Positions 53,058 to 61,195 of a stretch of 64,000 bases of DNA are shown here, piece by piece. Made by a program: the position numbers and the translations under genes. Positions within the stretch are counted from its first letter, which is position 1; every line of letters starts with the position of its first letter. A model generated the notes under the pieces. The model saw only the letters and a list, made by a program, of their open reading frames with translations, made no database searches and was not told the DNA's origin. Source of the stretch: Larkinella punicea (lineage in GTDB: Bacteria > Bacteroidota > Bacteroidia > Cytophagales > Spirosomataceae); NCBI RefSeq assembly GCF_003334855.1, contig NZ_QOWE01000019.1:1-64000 (forward strand), read 5' to 3'.

Positions 53058-53708
53058 ATGGCCCAGAACGAACACCCCGGTGATGAGTTGGAAATGCCTG
53101 ACGCATCCCGCCGGCATTTTTTAAAGCAATCCTCGGCACTGGCTGCGCTGGCACTGGCTCCAACCGCTGCCGTGAAAGCCGTCGATACCGGATGGGATCA
53201 AAAAATTGCCGCTGCCTTCGAACAGTTGCCGCTCCAGGTTACAATCAACGGAACGGTGCAAAACGTGTCGATCGAACCCCGCGTTACGCTGCTTGATCTG
53301 CTGCGCGAACAACTCCACCTGACCGGTACCAAGAAGGGCTGCGACCACGGCCAGTGCGGAGCCTGTACGGTCCACGTAGACGGACAGCGGGTCAATGCCT
53401 GCCTGACGCTGGCCATGACGACCGAAGGCAGCAACGTAACAACCATCGAGGGACTGGCAACGAATGATCACGGTGCGACCGCCCGGCTCCATCCGATGCA
53501 GGAAGCGTTCATCAAGCACGACGGTTTTCAGTGCGGTTATTGCACGCCCGGCCAGATCATGTCGGCGGTGGCCTGCATTCGGGAAGGCCACGCTGATTCG
53601 CCGGAGGAGGTTCGCGAATACATGAGCGGCAACATCTGCCGCTGCGGAGCCTACGCCAACATTGTGGAGGCAATCATGGAAGTTAAACAGGGAGGAAAAA
53701 AGGTATGA
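53058..53708 (+). CDS. paoA: Aldehyde oxidoreductase, 2Fe-2S subunit (PaoA-like)
   Basis: 216 residues with a Tat signal (SRRHFLKQSSALAALALAP). Two 2Fe-2S domains: plant-type CDHGQCGACTVHVDG with NACLTLAM, then QCGYCTPGQIMSAVAC and GNICRCGAYANIVEAI. It moves electrons from the molybdenum site of PaoC to PaoB. It overlaps paoB by 4 bases (ATGA). The complex is exported folded to the periplasm, as in E. coli PaoABC. Confidence 0.93.
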   Translation: MAQNEHPGDELEMPDASRRHFLKQSSALAALALAPTAAVKAVDTGWDQKIAAAFEQLPLQVTINGTVQNVSIEPRVTLLDLLREQLHLTGTKKGCDHGQCGACTVHVDGQRVNACLTLAMTTEGSNVTTIEGLATNDHGATARLHPMQEAFIKHDGFQCGYCTPGQIMSAVACIREGHADSPEEVREYMSGNICRCGAYANIVEAIMEVKQGGKKV

Positions 53709-54724
53709 ATCCGTTTCAGTTTACGCGGGCAACAACCCCCAAAGCCGCCATTTCGGCGATTACGAAAGAGAGCGGCACGTACTTTCTGGCCGGTGGCACC
53801 AACCTCATCGACCTAATGAAGCGGGAGGTGATCATTCCCGAACGGCTGGTCGACATCAACAAACTGCCGCTGGCAACGATTGAAAAAACCGCATCGGGTT
53901 TACGGATCGGTGCCATGGCGAAGAACTCTGCCGTGGCCGATCATGAGCTGGTCAAAAAGCACTTCCCGCTGTTGTCGATGGCGCTCAACGCGGGTGCTTC
54001 GGCGCAGCTTCGGAACATGGCAACGGTCGGCGGCAACCTGATGCAGCGGACGCGTTGCTCGTATTTCTACGATACGTCCATGCCCTGCAACAAGCGCGGC
54101 CCGGTGCAGGCCGGTCCTGACAAGGGAAAGCCCAACGGCCCGTCCGGTTGCGGAGCCATCGGCGGCTTTAACCGGATGCACGCCATCTTTGGCAGTTCCA
54201 GCAAGTGTATTGCCGTCCATCCCAGCGATATGTGCATTGCACTGGCGGCCCTGGATGCCACCGTGAACGTGTCCGGCCCGAAAGGCGACCGCCGGATTCC
54301 GTTCAGCGAGTTCCACCGCCTGCCCGGCGAACTGCCGCAGAAAGACAATACGTTGCTGCCCGGCGAATTGATTCTTTCGGTCGATCTGCCGACCAACCGT
54401 TTTGCCGATCATTCCCATTATCTGAAAATCCGCGACCGGGCCTCCTATGCTTTCGCGCTGGTGTCTGTAGGCGTTGGTCTGGATATGAAAGGAGGTATGA
54501 TTCAGGACGTCCGGCTGGCGATGGGTGGCGTGGCCCACAAACCGTGGCGACTCTTCGAAGCCGAACAGTTTTTGAAAGGCAAAGAAGCCACCGAAGTCAA
54601 CTTTAAACAGGCGGCTGCGCTGGCCATGAAAGACGCCAAAGGCTACGGCGAGAACGATTTCAAGCTCACGCTGGCTCCCAACTCGATTATCGACGCCCTG
54701 AAAACCGCCACAAAAACCGCCTGA
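53705..54724 (+). CDS. paoB: Aldehyde oxidoreductase, FAD/Fe-S subunit (PaoB-like)
   Basis: 339 residues of the xanthine dehydrogenase FAD-subunit family: TYFLAGGTNLIDLMKREVII, SAQLRNMATVGGNLMQRTRC, then the PaoB-type 4Fe-4S loop with RCSYFYDTSMPCNKRG and GCGAIGGFNRMHAIFG and CIAVHPSDMCIALAALDA. Compared with E. coli PaoB the loop between the NKR and GCG elements is about ten residues longer. It overlaps paoA and ends 2 bases before paoC. Confidence 0.93.
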   Translation: MNPFQFTRATTPKAAISAITKESGTYFLAGGTNLIDLMKREVIIPERLVDINKLPLATIEKTASGLRIGAMAKNSAVADHELVKKHFPLLSMALNAGASAQLRNMATVGGNLMQRTRCSYFYDTSMPCNKRGPVQAGPDKGKPNGPSGCGAIGGFNRMHAIFGSSSKCIAVHPSDMCIALAALDATVNVSGPKGDRRIPFSEFHRLPGELPQKDNTLLPGELILSVDLPTNRFADHSHYLKIRDRASYAFALVSVGVGLDMKGGMIQDVRLAMGGVAHKPWRLFEAEQFLKGKEATEVNFKQAAALAMKDAKGYGENDFKLTLAPNSIIDALKTATKTA

Positions 54725-54726
54725 TC

Positions 54727-56961
54727 ATGACGAAAGAAACGAAAAATCCTTCCATCGACCGGGTCGATGGACGGATGAAGGTGACCGGCGGGGCCAACTA
54801 CTTCGCTGATTTTGAATTGCCGAGCATGGCCTACTGCGTTCTCGTCGGCAGCGAAATCGCCCGGGGCACCATCAGCAGCCTGGATACGAAAAAAGCGCAG
54901 GGCGCACCCGGTGTACTGGGCGTGTTTACCCACCAGAATATGCCGCCCATTCCGGGCTGGGACGCCCCCATTGGTGGACAGGCGGATGGGCCACCTCCCA
55001 AACCCAAAACGGAAGAAACCTACCGCATCCTGAGCAGCCCGAAAATTCTCTTCGACGGACAACCCATCGCGATCGTGGTGGCGGATACCTACGAACGGGC
55101 GACCTATGCGGCTTCGCTGGTCAAAGCGACCTATGCCAAACAGGCGTCTCGAACCGATCTGTCGAAACACGTCGCCGAGGGCATTGCGCCCGGCGGCTCA
55201 GGCGATTATTCACGCGGAAAAGCCGACGCCCATCAGACGGCCCCGATTACGCTGGAGGCCAACTATACCATTCCCATCGAGGTACACAATCCGATGGAAC
55301 TGCACGGTATTCTGGCCCACTGGACGGGGCCGGACAAGTTGATGATTTACGCCAAAACGCAGGGCGTAAACGCTACGCAAAATGCCATGGCGCAGGCGTT
55401 TAAACTGGACCCGAAGAACATCCACGTCCATACCGAATTCATGGGGGGCGGTTTCGGTATGGGCCTTCGGACCTGGCCGCAGGAAACGGCCGTTGTCGCC
55501 ATTGCCCGCAAAATCGGTCGTCCGCTGAAGCTCGTGATGAACCGCAGCCAGATGTTTACGCTGGTGGGTCACCGGCCCTACACCGTGCAGACGATCCGGA
55601 TGGGAGCCGACCAAACCGGTAAGCTGGTGAGCATCAATCACGCGGCAACGGCAGAAACCGCCCGTTACGAGGACTTTACGGAAGCAACGGTCAACATGAC
55701 CAAATTCATGTACGCTTGCCCCAACGTCAGCACCCGCTACCGGATTGTGCGGCTCGACCGAAGCGTACCGATCTGGATGCGGGGGCCGGGCGAAGCCACG
55801 GGTGCTTTTGCGCTCGAATCGGCGATGGACGAAATGGCCCATAAACTGAACCTCGATCCCATCGAATTTCGCCTGCGCAACTACACCGAAACCGACCCTG
55901 AACACAACCGGCCTTATTCGAGCAAAAACCTGCGGGAGGCTTACGAGAAAGGCGCAGATGCCATCGGCTGGAATAACCGCAAACCGCAGCCGGGTAGTTT
56001 GCGCGAGGGCAACTGGCTCATCGGCTACGGCATGAGCACGGGCGTGTTCAACGCCTTCCGGTGGGAGGCTTCGGCGCGCGCTTTGCTGAAAGCCGACGGC
56101 TCGCTGACGGTGCAGAGTGCGGTGACCGACATCGGGCCGGGAACAGGAACCGCCCTGACGATGATTGCCCACAACGTGCTGGGCGTGCCGGTTGAAAAGA
56201 TCAAGGTTGAATACGGCGATACCTCTCTGCCGAAAGCACCCAGCCAGGGCGGTTCGGCCATTGTTTCGGCGGTGGGATCGGCGGTTTTCGATGCCTGCAC
56301 CGCCATCAAACAGGCACTGATCGAACTGGCCGTGAAAGATGGAAGTTCCCTCGCCGGGCGGCAGGCAGATGAACTCACGCTGGCCAATGGCATTCTATCG
56401 GTCGAAAAAGAACCGGGTAAGAAATTGACCGTGAGTGAGTTGATGCAGGTCAATAAACTGACGGTGATCGACAGAACGAAGGAATCGAAAGCGGGGCCGG
56501 ACCACCAGAAGTATTCGATGTATTCGTTTTCGGTGCATTTTGTGCAGGTGCGGGTCAATCCGCTGACTGGGGTGGTGCGGGTCGCCAAAGCCGTCAGTGT
56601 GGCAGATTCGGGCCGCATCATCAGTCCCAAAACCGCGGCCAGCCAAATGATTGGTGGGGTAGCGGGCGGTATTGGCATGGCCCTGACCGAAGAAGCCGTC
56701 ATTGACCACCGGTTTGGCCGGTTTGTCAACAACAACTTTGCTGACTATCACGTCGCGGTTCACGCCGATGTTCCGGCCATTGAAACGATCATGATCGACA
56801 AGCCCGACCCGATCATCAACCCGATGGGGGCCAAAGGCATGGGCGAAATTGCCCTGATCGGTTTTGCCGGGGCCGTTGCCAATGCGGTTTTCAACGCCAC
56901 CGGTCAGCGGGTTCGTGACCTACCGATTACGCCCGATAAAGTGATGCAAAAGTTGGTTTAA
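54727..56961 (+). CDS. paoC: Aldehyde oxidoreductase, molybdopterin-binding subunit (PaoC-like)
   Basis: 744 residues. Signatures: GGANYFADFELPSMAYCVLV, ILFDGQPIAIVVADTYERA, MGGGFGMGLRTWPQETAVV, WMRGPGEATGAFALES, IGPGTGTALTMIAHNVLGVP, QGGSAIVSAVGSAVFDAC, and the region of the catalytic Glu, GAKGMGEIALIGFAGAVAN. It oxidises aldehydes to acids at a molybdenum centre. No paoD/XdhC-like maturation gene follows in the window. A GC-rich palindrome begins 14 bases after the stop. Confidence 0.93.
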   Translation: MTKETKNPSIDRVDGRMKVTGGANYFADFELPSMAYCVLVGSEIARGTISSLDTKKAQGAPGVLGVFTHQNMPPIPGWDAPIGGQADGPPPKPKTEETYRILSSPKILFDGQPIAIVVADTYERATYAASLVKATYAKQASRTDLSKHVAEGIAPGGSGDYSRGKADAHQTAPITLEANYTIPIEVHNPMELHGILAHWTGPDKLMIYAKTQGVNATQNAMAQAFKLDPKNIHVHTEFMGGGFGMGLRTWPQETAVVAIARKIGRPLKLVMNRSQMFTLVGHRPYTVQTIRMGADQTGKLVSINHAATAETARYEDFTEATVNMTKFMYACPNVSTRYRIVRLDRSVPIWMRGPGEATGAFALESAMDEMAHKLNLDPIEFRLRNYTETDPEHNRPYSSKNLREAYEKGADAIGWNNRKPQPGSLREGNWLIGYGMSTGVFNAFRWEASARALLKADGSLTVQSAVTDIGPGTGTALTMIAHNVLGVPVEKIKVEYGDTSLPKAPSQGGSAIVSAVGSAVFDACTAIKQALIELAVKDGSSLAGRQADELTLANGILSVEKEPGKKLTVSELMQVNKLTVIDRTKESKAGPDHQKYSMYSFSVHFVQVRVNPLTGVVRVAKAVSVADSGRIISPKTAASQMIGGVAGGIGMALTEEAVIDHRFGRFVNNNFADYHVAVHADVPAIETIMIDKPDPIINPMGAKGMGEIALIGFAGAVANAVFNATGQRVRDLPITPDKVMQKLV

Positions 56962-56975
56962 GATTGACGCATAGG

Positions 56976-57076
56976 ACTTTCGCTTTTGCCCCTACATCCC
57001 CTAAAGGGGACTTGGACGCAGCTTAACTCGGATGCTATAAGTCCCCTTTAGGGGATATAGGGGCAAAAGCGAAAGT
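56976..57076. repeat. GC-rich palindrome, 38-bp arms
   Basis: 56976-57013 pairs with 57039-57076 with one mismatch in 38 (a G-U pair if RNA on one strand). Loop of 25 bases contains TTGGACGC and CGGATGCT, as in the copy at 40331-40443. It lies between paoC and the second cupin. Confidence 0.93.
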
Positions 57077-57129
57077 ATAAAGAATTATCAGACATAAGTC
57101 CTAACGTAGTGACAAGCTAAAAAGAATGT

Positions 57130-57525
57130 ATGGAAATTAGTAGAAACGGAACCCAGCCATCAATGGTTGGTCCAGAGGACTGGTTTACAGGTGCTGTGCG
57201 AATAGACCCCTTATTCGCAAAAAAAGAAGCCACGAAAGGGGCTGCCGCGCTGGTCACCTTCGAGCCCGGTGCCCGAACCGCCTGGCATACCCATCCTGCG
57301 GGTCAAACGCTCATCGTCATCTCCGGTATGGGTTGGGTGCAGCGGGAAGGAGATCCCATTGAAGAGATTCATCCCGGCGATGTCATTTGGATTGCCCCAA
57401 ATGAAAAGCACTGGCATGGCGCTTCGCCTACAAAAGCGATGAGCCACATAGCCATTCATGAAGAGCTAAACGGTGAAGTGGTAAACTGGCTGGAAAAGGT
57501 AAGTGACCGGGATTATTCAAAATAA
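57130..57525 (+). CDS. Cupin-domain protein
   Basis: 131 residues, no leader. Motifs [59 protein letters not shown] match the carboxymuconolactone-decarboxylase-associated cupin group. Paralogue of the lipoprotein cupin at 51983-52486. It overlaps nothing; the acetyltransferase follows after 43 bases. Confidence 0.85.
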   Translation: MEISRNGTQPSMVGPEDWFTGAVRIDPLFAKKEATKGAAALVTFEPGARTAWHTHPAGQTLIVISGMGWVQREGDPIEEIHPGDVIWIAPNEKHWHGASPTKAMSHIAIHEELNGEVVNWLEKVSDRDYSK

Positions 57526-57568
57526 AAACAACGGGTTTAAAATAGTACCAGGAAAAGTTCGAGTAACG

Positions 57569-58171
57569 ATGAGTGAAACGGAAAACAAACCAACGGTCGA
57601 CCCTTCAGCTATTTTTGAGCGGCTACAAGCGGGGGCGCTTTTACGAAAGGATGATCCGGAATATGGCAAATTTGCCGAAGTGGTTTCTCGCACGATCCGG
57701 TTATGCGTCGAAATGAATGCCACGGCAACCAACGTCGACGAGGTGCGCAAACGCTTGAGTGCAATCATTGGTAGCGAGGTCGATGCGTCGACAACGGTTT
57801 TCCCACCGTTTTATACCAACTTCGGCCGGTTTATTACCCTAGGGAAAAACGTGTTTATCAACCACGCCTGTTCTTTTCTGGATATTGGCGGTATCACGAT
57901 TGAAGATGAGGTGCAGATTGGCCCCCGGGTCAATCTGACTTCGGAGAACCACCCGATCGACCCTGCTGATCGTCAAACGCTGATTCCCAAACCGGTGGTA
58001 ATTAAACGCAACGCCTGGATTGGTGCCGGGGCCACCATCTTACCCGGTGTTACGGTCGGCGAAAACGCGGTGGTGGCGGCTGGTGCGGTTGTCAGCCGGG
58101 ATGTTCCGCCCAATGCGGTCGTTGCCGGTGTTCCCGCGAAGGTGGTGAAGACTATTTCAACGGTTTTTTGA
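57569..58171 (+). CDS. Hexapeptide-repeat sugar O-acetyltransferase
   Basis: The ATG at 57569 gives 200 residues. The N-terminal helical part ([20 protein letters not shown]) and left-handed beta-helix ([42 protein letters not shown] then [40 protein letters not shown]) match maltose/galactoside acetyltransferases. Catalytic His in ENHPID. It probably acetylates a sugar or similar alcohol using acetyl-CoA. Confidence 0.88.
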   Translation: MSETENKPTVDPSAIFERLQAGALLRKDDPEYGKFAEVVSRTIRLCVEMNATATNVDEVRKRLSAIIGSEVDASTTVFPPFYTNFGRFITLGKNVFINHACSFLDIGGITIEDEVQIGPRVNLTSENHPIDPADRQTLIPKPVVIKRNAWIGAGATILPGVTVGENAVVAAGAVVSRDVPPNAVVAGVPAKVVKTISTVF

Positions 58172-58177
58172 GGAAAT

Positions 58178-58984
58178 TCATCGGTCAGAAGAAGGGGGGC
58201 TTTCCAAATCAGGCATTACCACAACCAAATCAATCTCCGCCAAAATTTGAGCGAGCTTCCGAAGCCCCCATTCCTCACTCCGTCGATGGCCGATGGCAAT
58301 GACGCCCATGCCCGTTTCTTCGACGGCTTGTTGGGCGGATTTCCGGTACTGCCCCGTCAGGTACAAACCCACTCCCCGCTCCGAAGCTTCCCGGATCAAG
58401 GCCGGATTCATGGCCCCAACGACCGCAATCTGGCCCGGCACGGTTTGCCGTCCCGGAATGGCATCTTCGTATCCTCCAAACTCGTGGGCAATCCGCTGGC
58501 ACCAGCCCCGGAAGTCCAGTTGCGGTTCTGAGCCCACCATCCCAATCGGCCGCTCCGGGTAGCCCGGCATCGCTTTGTAGCCGATCACCTCCAGGAGCGG
58601 TTTCGGCGTTCCGGAAAACCCCAGGGCTTCCGCCAACCAACCGTTATATCCAATCGTAAGGTGTTCATCGAACGGGAGATGGTGATACAAAACCGCCACG
58701 TTCGCGGGCAGGGAAGCCCGGTCGAGCTTCCAGGGGCGGTGCAGCCAGAGCGTATCGATGCGGTGGGTAACCAGCCATTCCGGAAGTGCCGGCCAGGGTT
58801 CAAGGGCCAGCCCCACCCGTTGAACCGGGTGGCCTGACGGATCGAAACCGGAACCGTAGAATAGACCGCCTTGCTCCCCGGGTGGATACAGGGACGAATT
58901 GAAAATTTCCGCCAGAAGCGGTAAGAATTGCGTTAAAATCACCGTCCTCAAAGCTAAGTTTTCATGGTGCCAGAAGCCAGGCAT
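58178..58984 (-). CDS. Divergent Nif3-like dinuclear metal-centre protein
   Basis: 268 residues aligning by motif order to the Nif3/YbgI fold: GGLFYGSGFDPSGHPVQRVG, then LWLHRPWKLD in the position of the family HHP, VLYHHLPFDEH, NGWLAEALGFSG, and the C-terminal YLTGQYRKSAQQAVEETG and VIAIGHRRSEEWGL. The usual double-His metal ligand is His-Arg here, while the late His and Glu remain. Function of the family is poorly defined (a GTP-cyclohydrolase-like fold). The gene is convergent with the acetyltransferase, 6 bases apart. Confidence 0.75.
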   Translation of the reverse strand: MPGFWHHENLALRTVILTQFLPLLAEIFNSSLYPPGEQGGLFYGSGFDPSGHPVQRVGLALEPWPALPEWLVTHRIDTLWLHRPWKLDRASLPANVAVLYHHLPFDEHLTIGYNGWLAEALGFSGTPKPLLEVIGYKAMPGYPERPIGMVGSEPQLDFRGWCQRIAHEFGGYEDAIPGRQTVPGQIAVVGAMNPALIREASERGVGLYLTGQYRKSAQQAVEETGMGVIAIGHRRSEEWGLRKLAQILAEIDLVVVMPDLESPPSSDR

Positions 58985-59033
58985 TCGATAGCCGCTAAAA
59001 CCGGTCGTATTGGGAATCTCTGCTGGTTACTTC

Positions 59034-59396
59034 CTACCATTGTTGAATAACTATACCGAGTTGCGTATCGGTTAAAGCGAATTCTCTTGCTCCCCAGGGT
59101 CGAAGGGTGATTTTATTGAGATTGGGATGCAGGAACTCCGGATGGGAAGATGCAATCTGCTGATAAACCGCTTCGATATCATCGGTTACCAGTCTGAATT
59201 CAGGGTTGTGTTCCTGGGCCAGCTCCGCATTTTCAAAAAGATTAATCCGCAAACCGTCTTTTTCAATGACGCAAAAGGGTTGCTTAGCGCCCAGTTCATT
59301 GTGCTCAATTGTGAATTCAAGACAATTGACAAAAAAAATTAAGGCATCGTTGATGTCGGTGTAAAAAACATTCGGCACGAGTCTGGTAAATTTCAT
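59034..59396 (-). CDS. VOC (glyoxalase/bleomycin resistance) family protein
   Basis: The ATG at 59396 gives 120 residues; the longer reading crosses a neighbouring gene. One VOC module: PNVFYTDINDALIFFVNCLE, FCVIEKDGLRINLFENAE, FRLVTDDIEAVYQQIASSHP and LRPWGAREFALTDTQLGIVI. It resembles the other VOC protein at 60128-60484, including the WGxxEF motif. Substrate unknown. Confidence 0.82.
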   Translation of the reverse strand: MKFTRLVPNVFYTDINDALIFFVNCLEFTIEHNELGAKQPFCVIEKDGLRINLFENAELAQEHNPEFRLVTDDIEAVYQQIASSHPEFLHPNLNKITLRPWGAREFALTDTQLGIVIQQW

Positions 59397-59440
59397 AACC
59401 GCAGTTTCAGGTTTAGTTTTTTCCCTTATTCCACAACTCC

Positions 59441-60100
59441 CTATTGAACGATGGCGGGTGTGGCCGGATCGGCGGGCCGGGTCCGGATCAGCAGCACCCC
59501 AACCCCCACCAACCAGCCCGCAAGCGCGAACACGAACAGGCGAAAACCGCCTACCCCGTGAAAATCGTAGCCAATCACGGTCCCCAGCAGGCCCAATCCA
59601 ACCAATCCGACCCCTCCGTAGCCCAACCACCTCGACAGGTCGTTTCGACGCAGCATCAGAGCCGACCAAATCCCAACGGACACCGTCAGGCAGGCCATCA
59701 GGATGTAGCTCATGGGCTTATTGATCAGAAAGCCATAGCGTATGATCAGCTTTAATTGCTCTGCCGAAGCATCAGGCTGGTTAGCCACGAACAGGGGCAG
59801 CGTAAGGCCATTGATGGTGGCAGCGATCAGACCGGCCAACAGCCCAAAAAAGAGCGTGATCAGGGCCAGTGTGGCTAACCGGCTAGGGCTTGCCAGACGA
59901 ATAGCCAGTCCGTAACAGCCGAAACCCAGCAAGGGCAGACTGCCGATCGCCAGCGCGTGTGACCCCATCAGCAGAGGGGTAATGCGTCGGATGTGATCCA
60001 TTGAGCCGCCCGCCGGGTGCAGCACCATCGTACCCACCAACAGCAGCGTGCCGATCAGCAGGCAATAACCCGATACGACAAAGAAACGATGATTTATCAT
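59441..60100 (-). CDS. Polytopic membrane protein of unknown function
   Basis: 219 residues with about seven hydrophobic helices (VSGYCLLIGTLLLVGTMVL; LAIGSLPLLGFGCYGLAIRL; TLALITLFFGLLAGLIA; GVGLVGLGLLGTVIGYDF; LFVFALAGWLVGVGVLLI). No family recognised with confidence, though it has the look of a DUF4386-like protein. Lies between two VOC genes on the same strand and may be cotranscribed with them. Confidence 0.65.
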   Translation of the reverse strand: MINHRFFVVSGYCLLIGTLLLVGTMVLHPAGGSMDHIRRITPLLMGSHALAIGSLPLLGFGCYGLAIRLASPSRLATLALITLFFGLLAGLIAATINGLTLPLFVANQPDASAEQLKLIIRYGFLINKPMSYILMACLTVSVGIWSALMLRRNDLSRWLGYGGVGLVGLGLLGTVIGYDFHGVGGFRLFVFALAGWLVGVGVLLIRTRPADPATPAIVQ

Positions 60101-60127
60101 GATAAGTCAACGGTGTTGGGTGGAGCA

Positions 60128-60484
60128 TCAGACCCGTTGCCCGAACGTAAGGAGGTTATTATCAGGATCTAAAACCGAAAACTCCTTTTGTCCCCAGGGT
60201 TTTACCTGTAAAGGCCCTGCCGGATGGATGCTCACGTTATGATCCAGAAAAGACTGGTATAATTGATCAATGGCATCCGTTCGGATGTAAACCTGTCCGT
60301 AGTTTTCGGCAGGATCGAGGTCGCTGAACGCAAAAAAATGAATCTCGATCGCGTCTTTCTGCACCATCAAATAGTCCGCAAAACCGGTCTGCCCGACCTC
60401 CTGAAAGCCCAGTTGGTTCAGGTAAAAGTCTTTGGTGACGCGCTTGTTTCGCATCGGTAATTTGGGATGAATGGCCGTCAGCAT
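60128..60484 (-). CDS. VOC family protein (bleomycin-resistance type)
   Basis: The ATG at 60484 gives 118 residues: AIHPKLPMRNKRVTKDFYLN, YLMVQKDAIEIHFFAFSD, VYIRTDAIDQLYQSFLDHN and WGQKEFSVLDPDNNLLTFGQ. Paralogous to 59034-59396. A -7 element (60509-60516) and a perfect FNR-type box (60540-60553) lie just upstream, so it is the best candidate target of the Crp/Fnr regulator that ends at 60550. Confidence 0.85.
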   Translation of the reverse strand: MLTAIHPKLPMRNKRVTKDFYLNQLGFQEVGQTGFADYLMVQKDAIEIHFFAFSDLDPAENYGQVYIRTDAIDQLYQSFLDHNVSIHPAGPLQVKPWGQKEFSVLDPDNNLLTFGQRV

Positions 60485-60508
60485 AAGGTTGGGATGGTAT
60501 CGATGAGG

Positions 60509-60516
60509 CAAACATA
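60509..60516 (-). promoter_or_regulatory. Bacteroidota -7 element TATGTTTG
   Basis: On the minus strand TATGTTTG matches TAnnTTTG, 25 bases upstream of the VOC start at 60484. No -33 motif at normal spacing, which fits an activator-dependent promoter (see 60540-60553). Confidence 0.55.
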
Positions 60517-60539
60517 GGAAACCGGGTTTGATTTGGCAC

Positions 60540-60553
60540 TTGATTCAAATCAA
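60540..60553. promoter_or_regulatory. FNR/CRP-family box TTGAT-N4-ATCAA
   Basis: TTGATTCAAATCAA is a perfect dyad of the FNR consensus. Its centre is about 34 bases upstream of the centre of the -7 element at 60509-60516, close to the -41 position of class II activation. It overlaps the stop codon of the Crp/Fnr gene. Confidence 0.7.
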
Positions 60554-61134
60554 GAAATGCCCCGCGCCAGACGCTCTCTGACCCGACTCAGCGTTTCGGG
60601 CGTCATTTTCAAATAAGCCGCAATCATTTTTAGGGGAAACAGGTGCAACAGTTGGGGCTGAAAATCAAGCACGTATTGGTATTTCTGGGCAGGTGTTAGA
60701 TTTTGGTCGAAGAAGCGAATCCGGTCCGTGGCCTGATTGAGCAGGCTGCCCAGTTGCAGGAATACGGGGGACATCGCAATCAGTTCGTGAATCACCTGAA
60801 TCGTCAATTCGAGCACGATGCCGTCTGAATACGCCTGAATGGTGTAGGCCGAGGGCGTCTGGGTGACAAAACTCTGGTGATTGAAAAACCACTGCCCAGG
60901 GAGGTGTAAATCAATGATGACCGGCTCCTGCTCGTCGTTGTAACTGACCTGGTAGAAAGCACCTCCGAGGCTGCAATAAACCGTCTGGCAAACGGCTCCT
61001 GCAGCCAGCAGAACGGCATCCTTTTCGACGGACCGGCGACGCACGCGATGGGCAAACAACCGAACCTGCTCCTCACTGAACGTGCCGATTGGGGTAAGCA
61101 TTTGTGCGACGGTGGCGATCCATGCCTCAGTCAT
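60550..61134 (-). CDS. Crp/Fnr family transcriptional regulator
   Basis: 194 residues. The N-terminal cyclic-nucleotide-binding-like barrel (AVLLAAGAVCQTVYCSLGGA; IDLHLPGQWFFNHQSFVT) is followed by a long helix (QLGSLLNQATDRIRFFDQNL) and a C-terminal winged helix (FPLKMIAAYLKMTPETLSRV). No N-terminal Cys cluster for Fe-S is visible, so it is not an FNR-type oxygen sensor by sequence. The likely target is the downstream VOC gene through the box at 60540-60553. Confidence 0.88.
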   Translation of the reverse strand: MTEAWIATVAQMLTPIGTFSEEQVRLFAHRVRRRSVEKDAVLLAAGAVCQTVYCSLGGAFYQVSYNDEQEPVIIDLHLPGQWFFNHQSFVTQTPSAYTIQAYSDGIVLELTIQVIHELIAMSPVFLQLGSLLNQATDRIRFFDQNLTPAQKYQYVLDFQPQLLHLFPLKMIAAYLKMTPETLSRVRERLARGIS

Positions 61135-61195
61135 TGGCTTATTTTATGAAGACGAAGTAACTATAGTTGCTGCTGAGGTGTAGAACCGTCCGGTT

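Noticed and set aside
61159-61168. AACTATAGTT palindrome upstream of the Crp/Fnr gene
   Set aside because: Too short, low complexity and not at a promoter I can place; could be chance.
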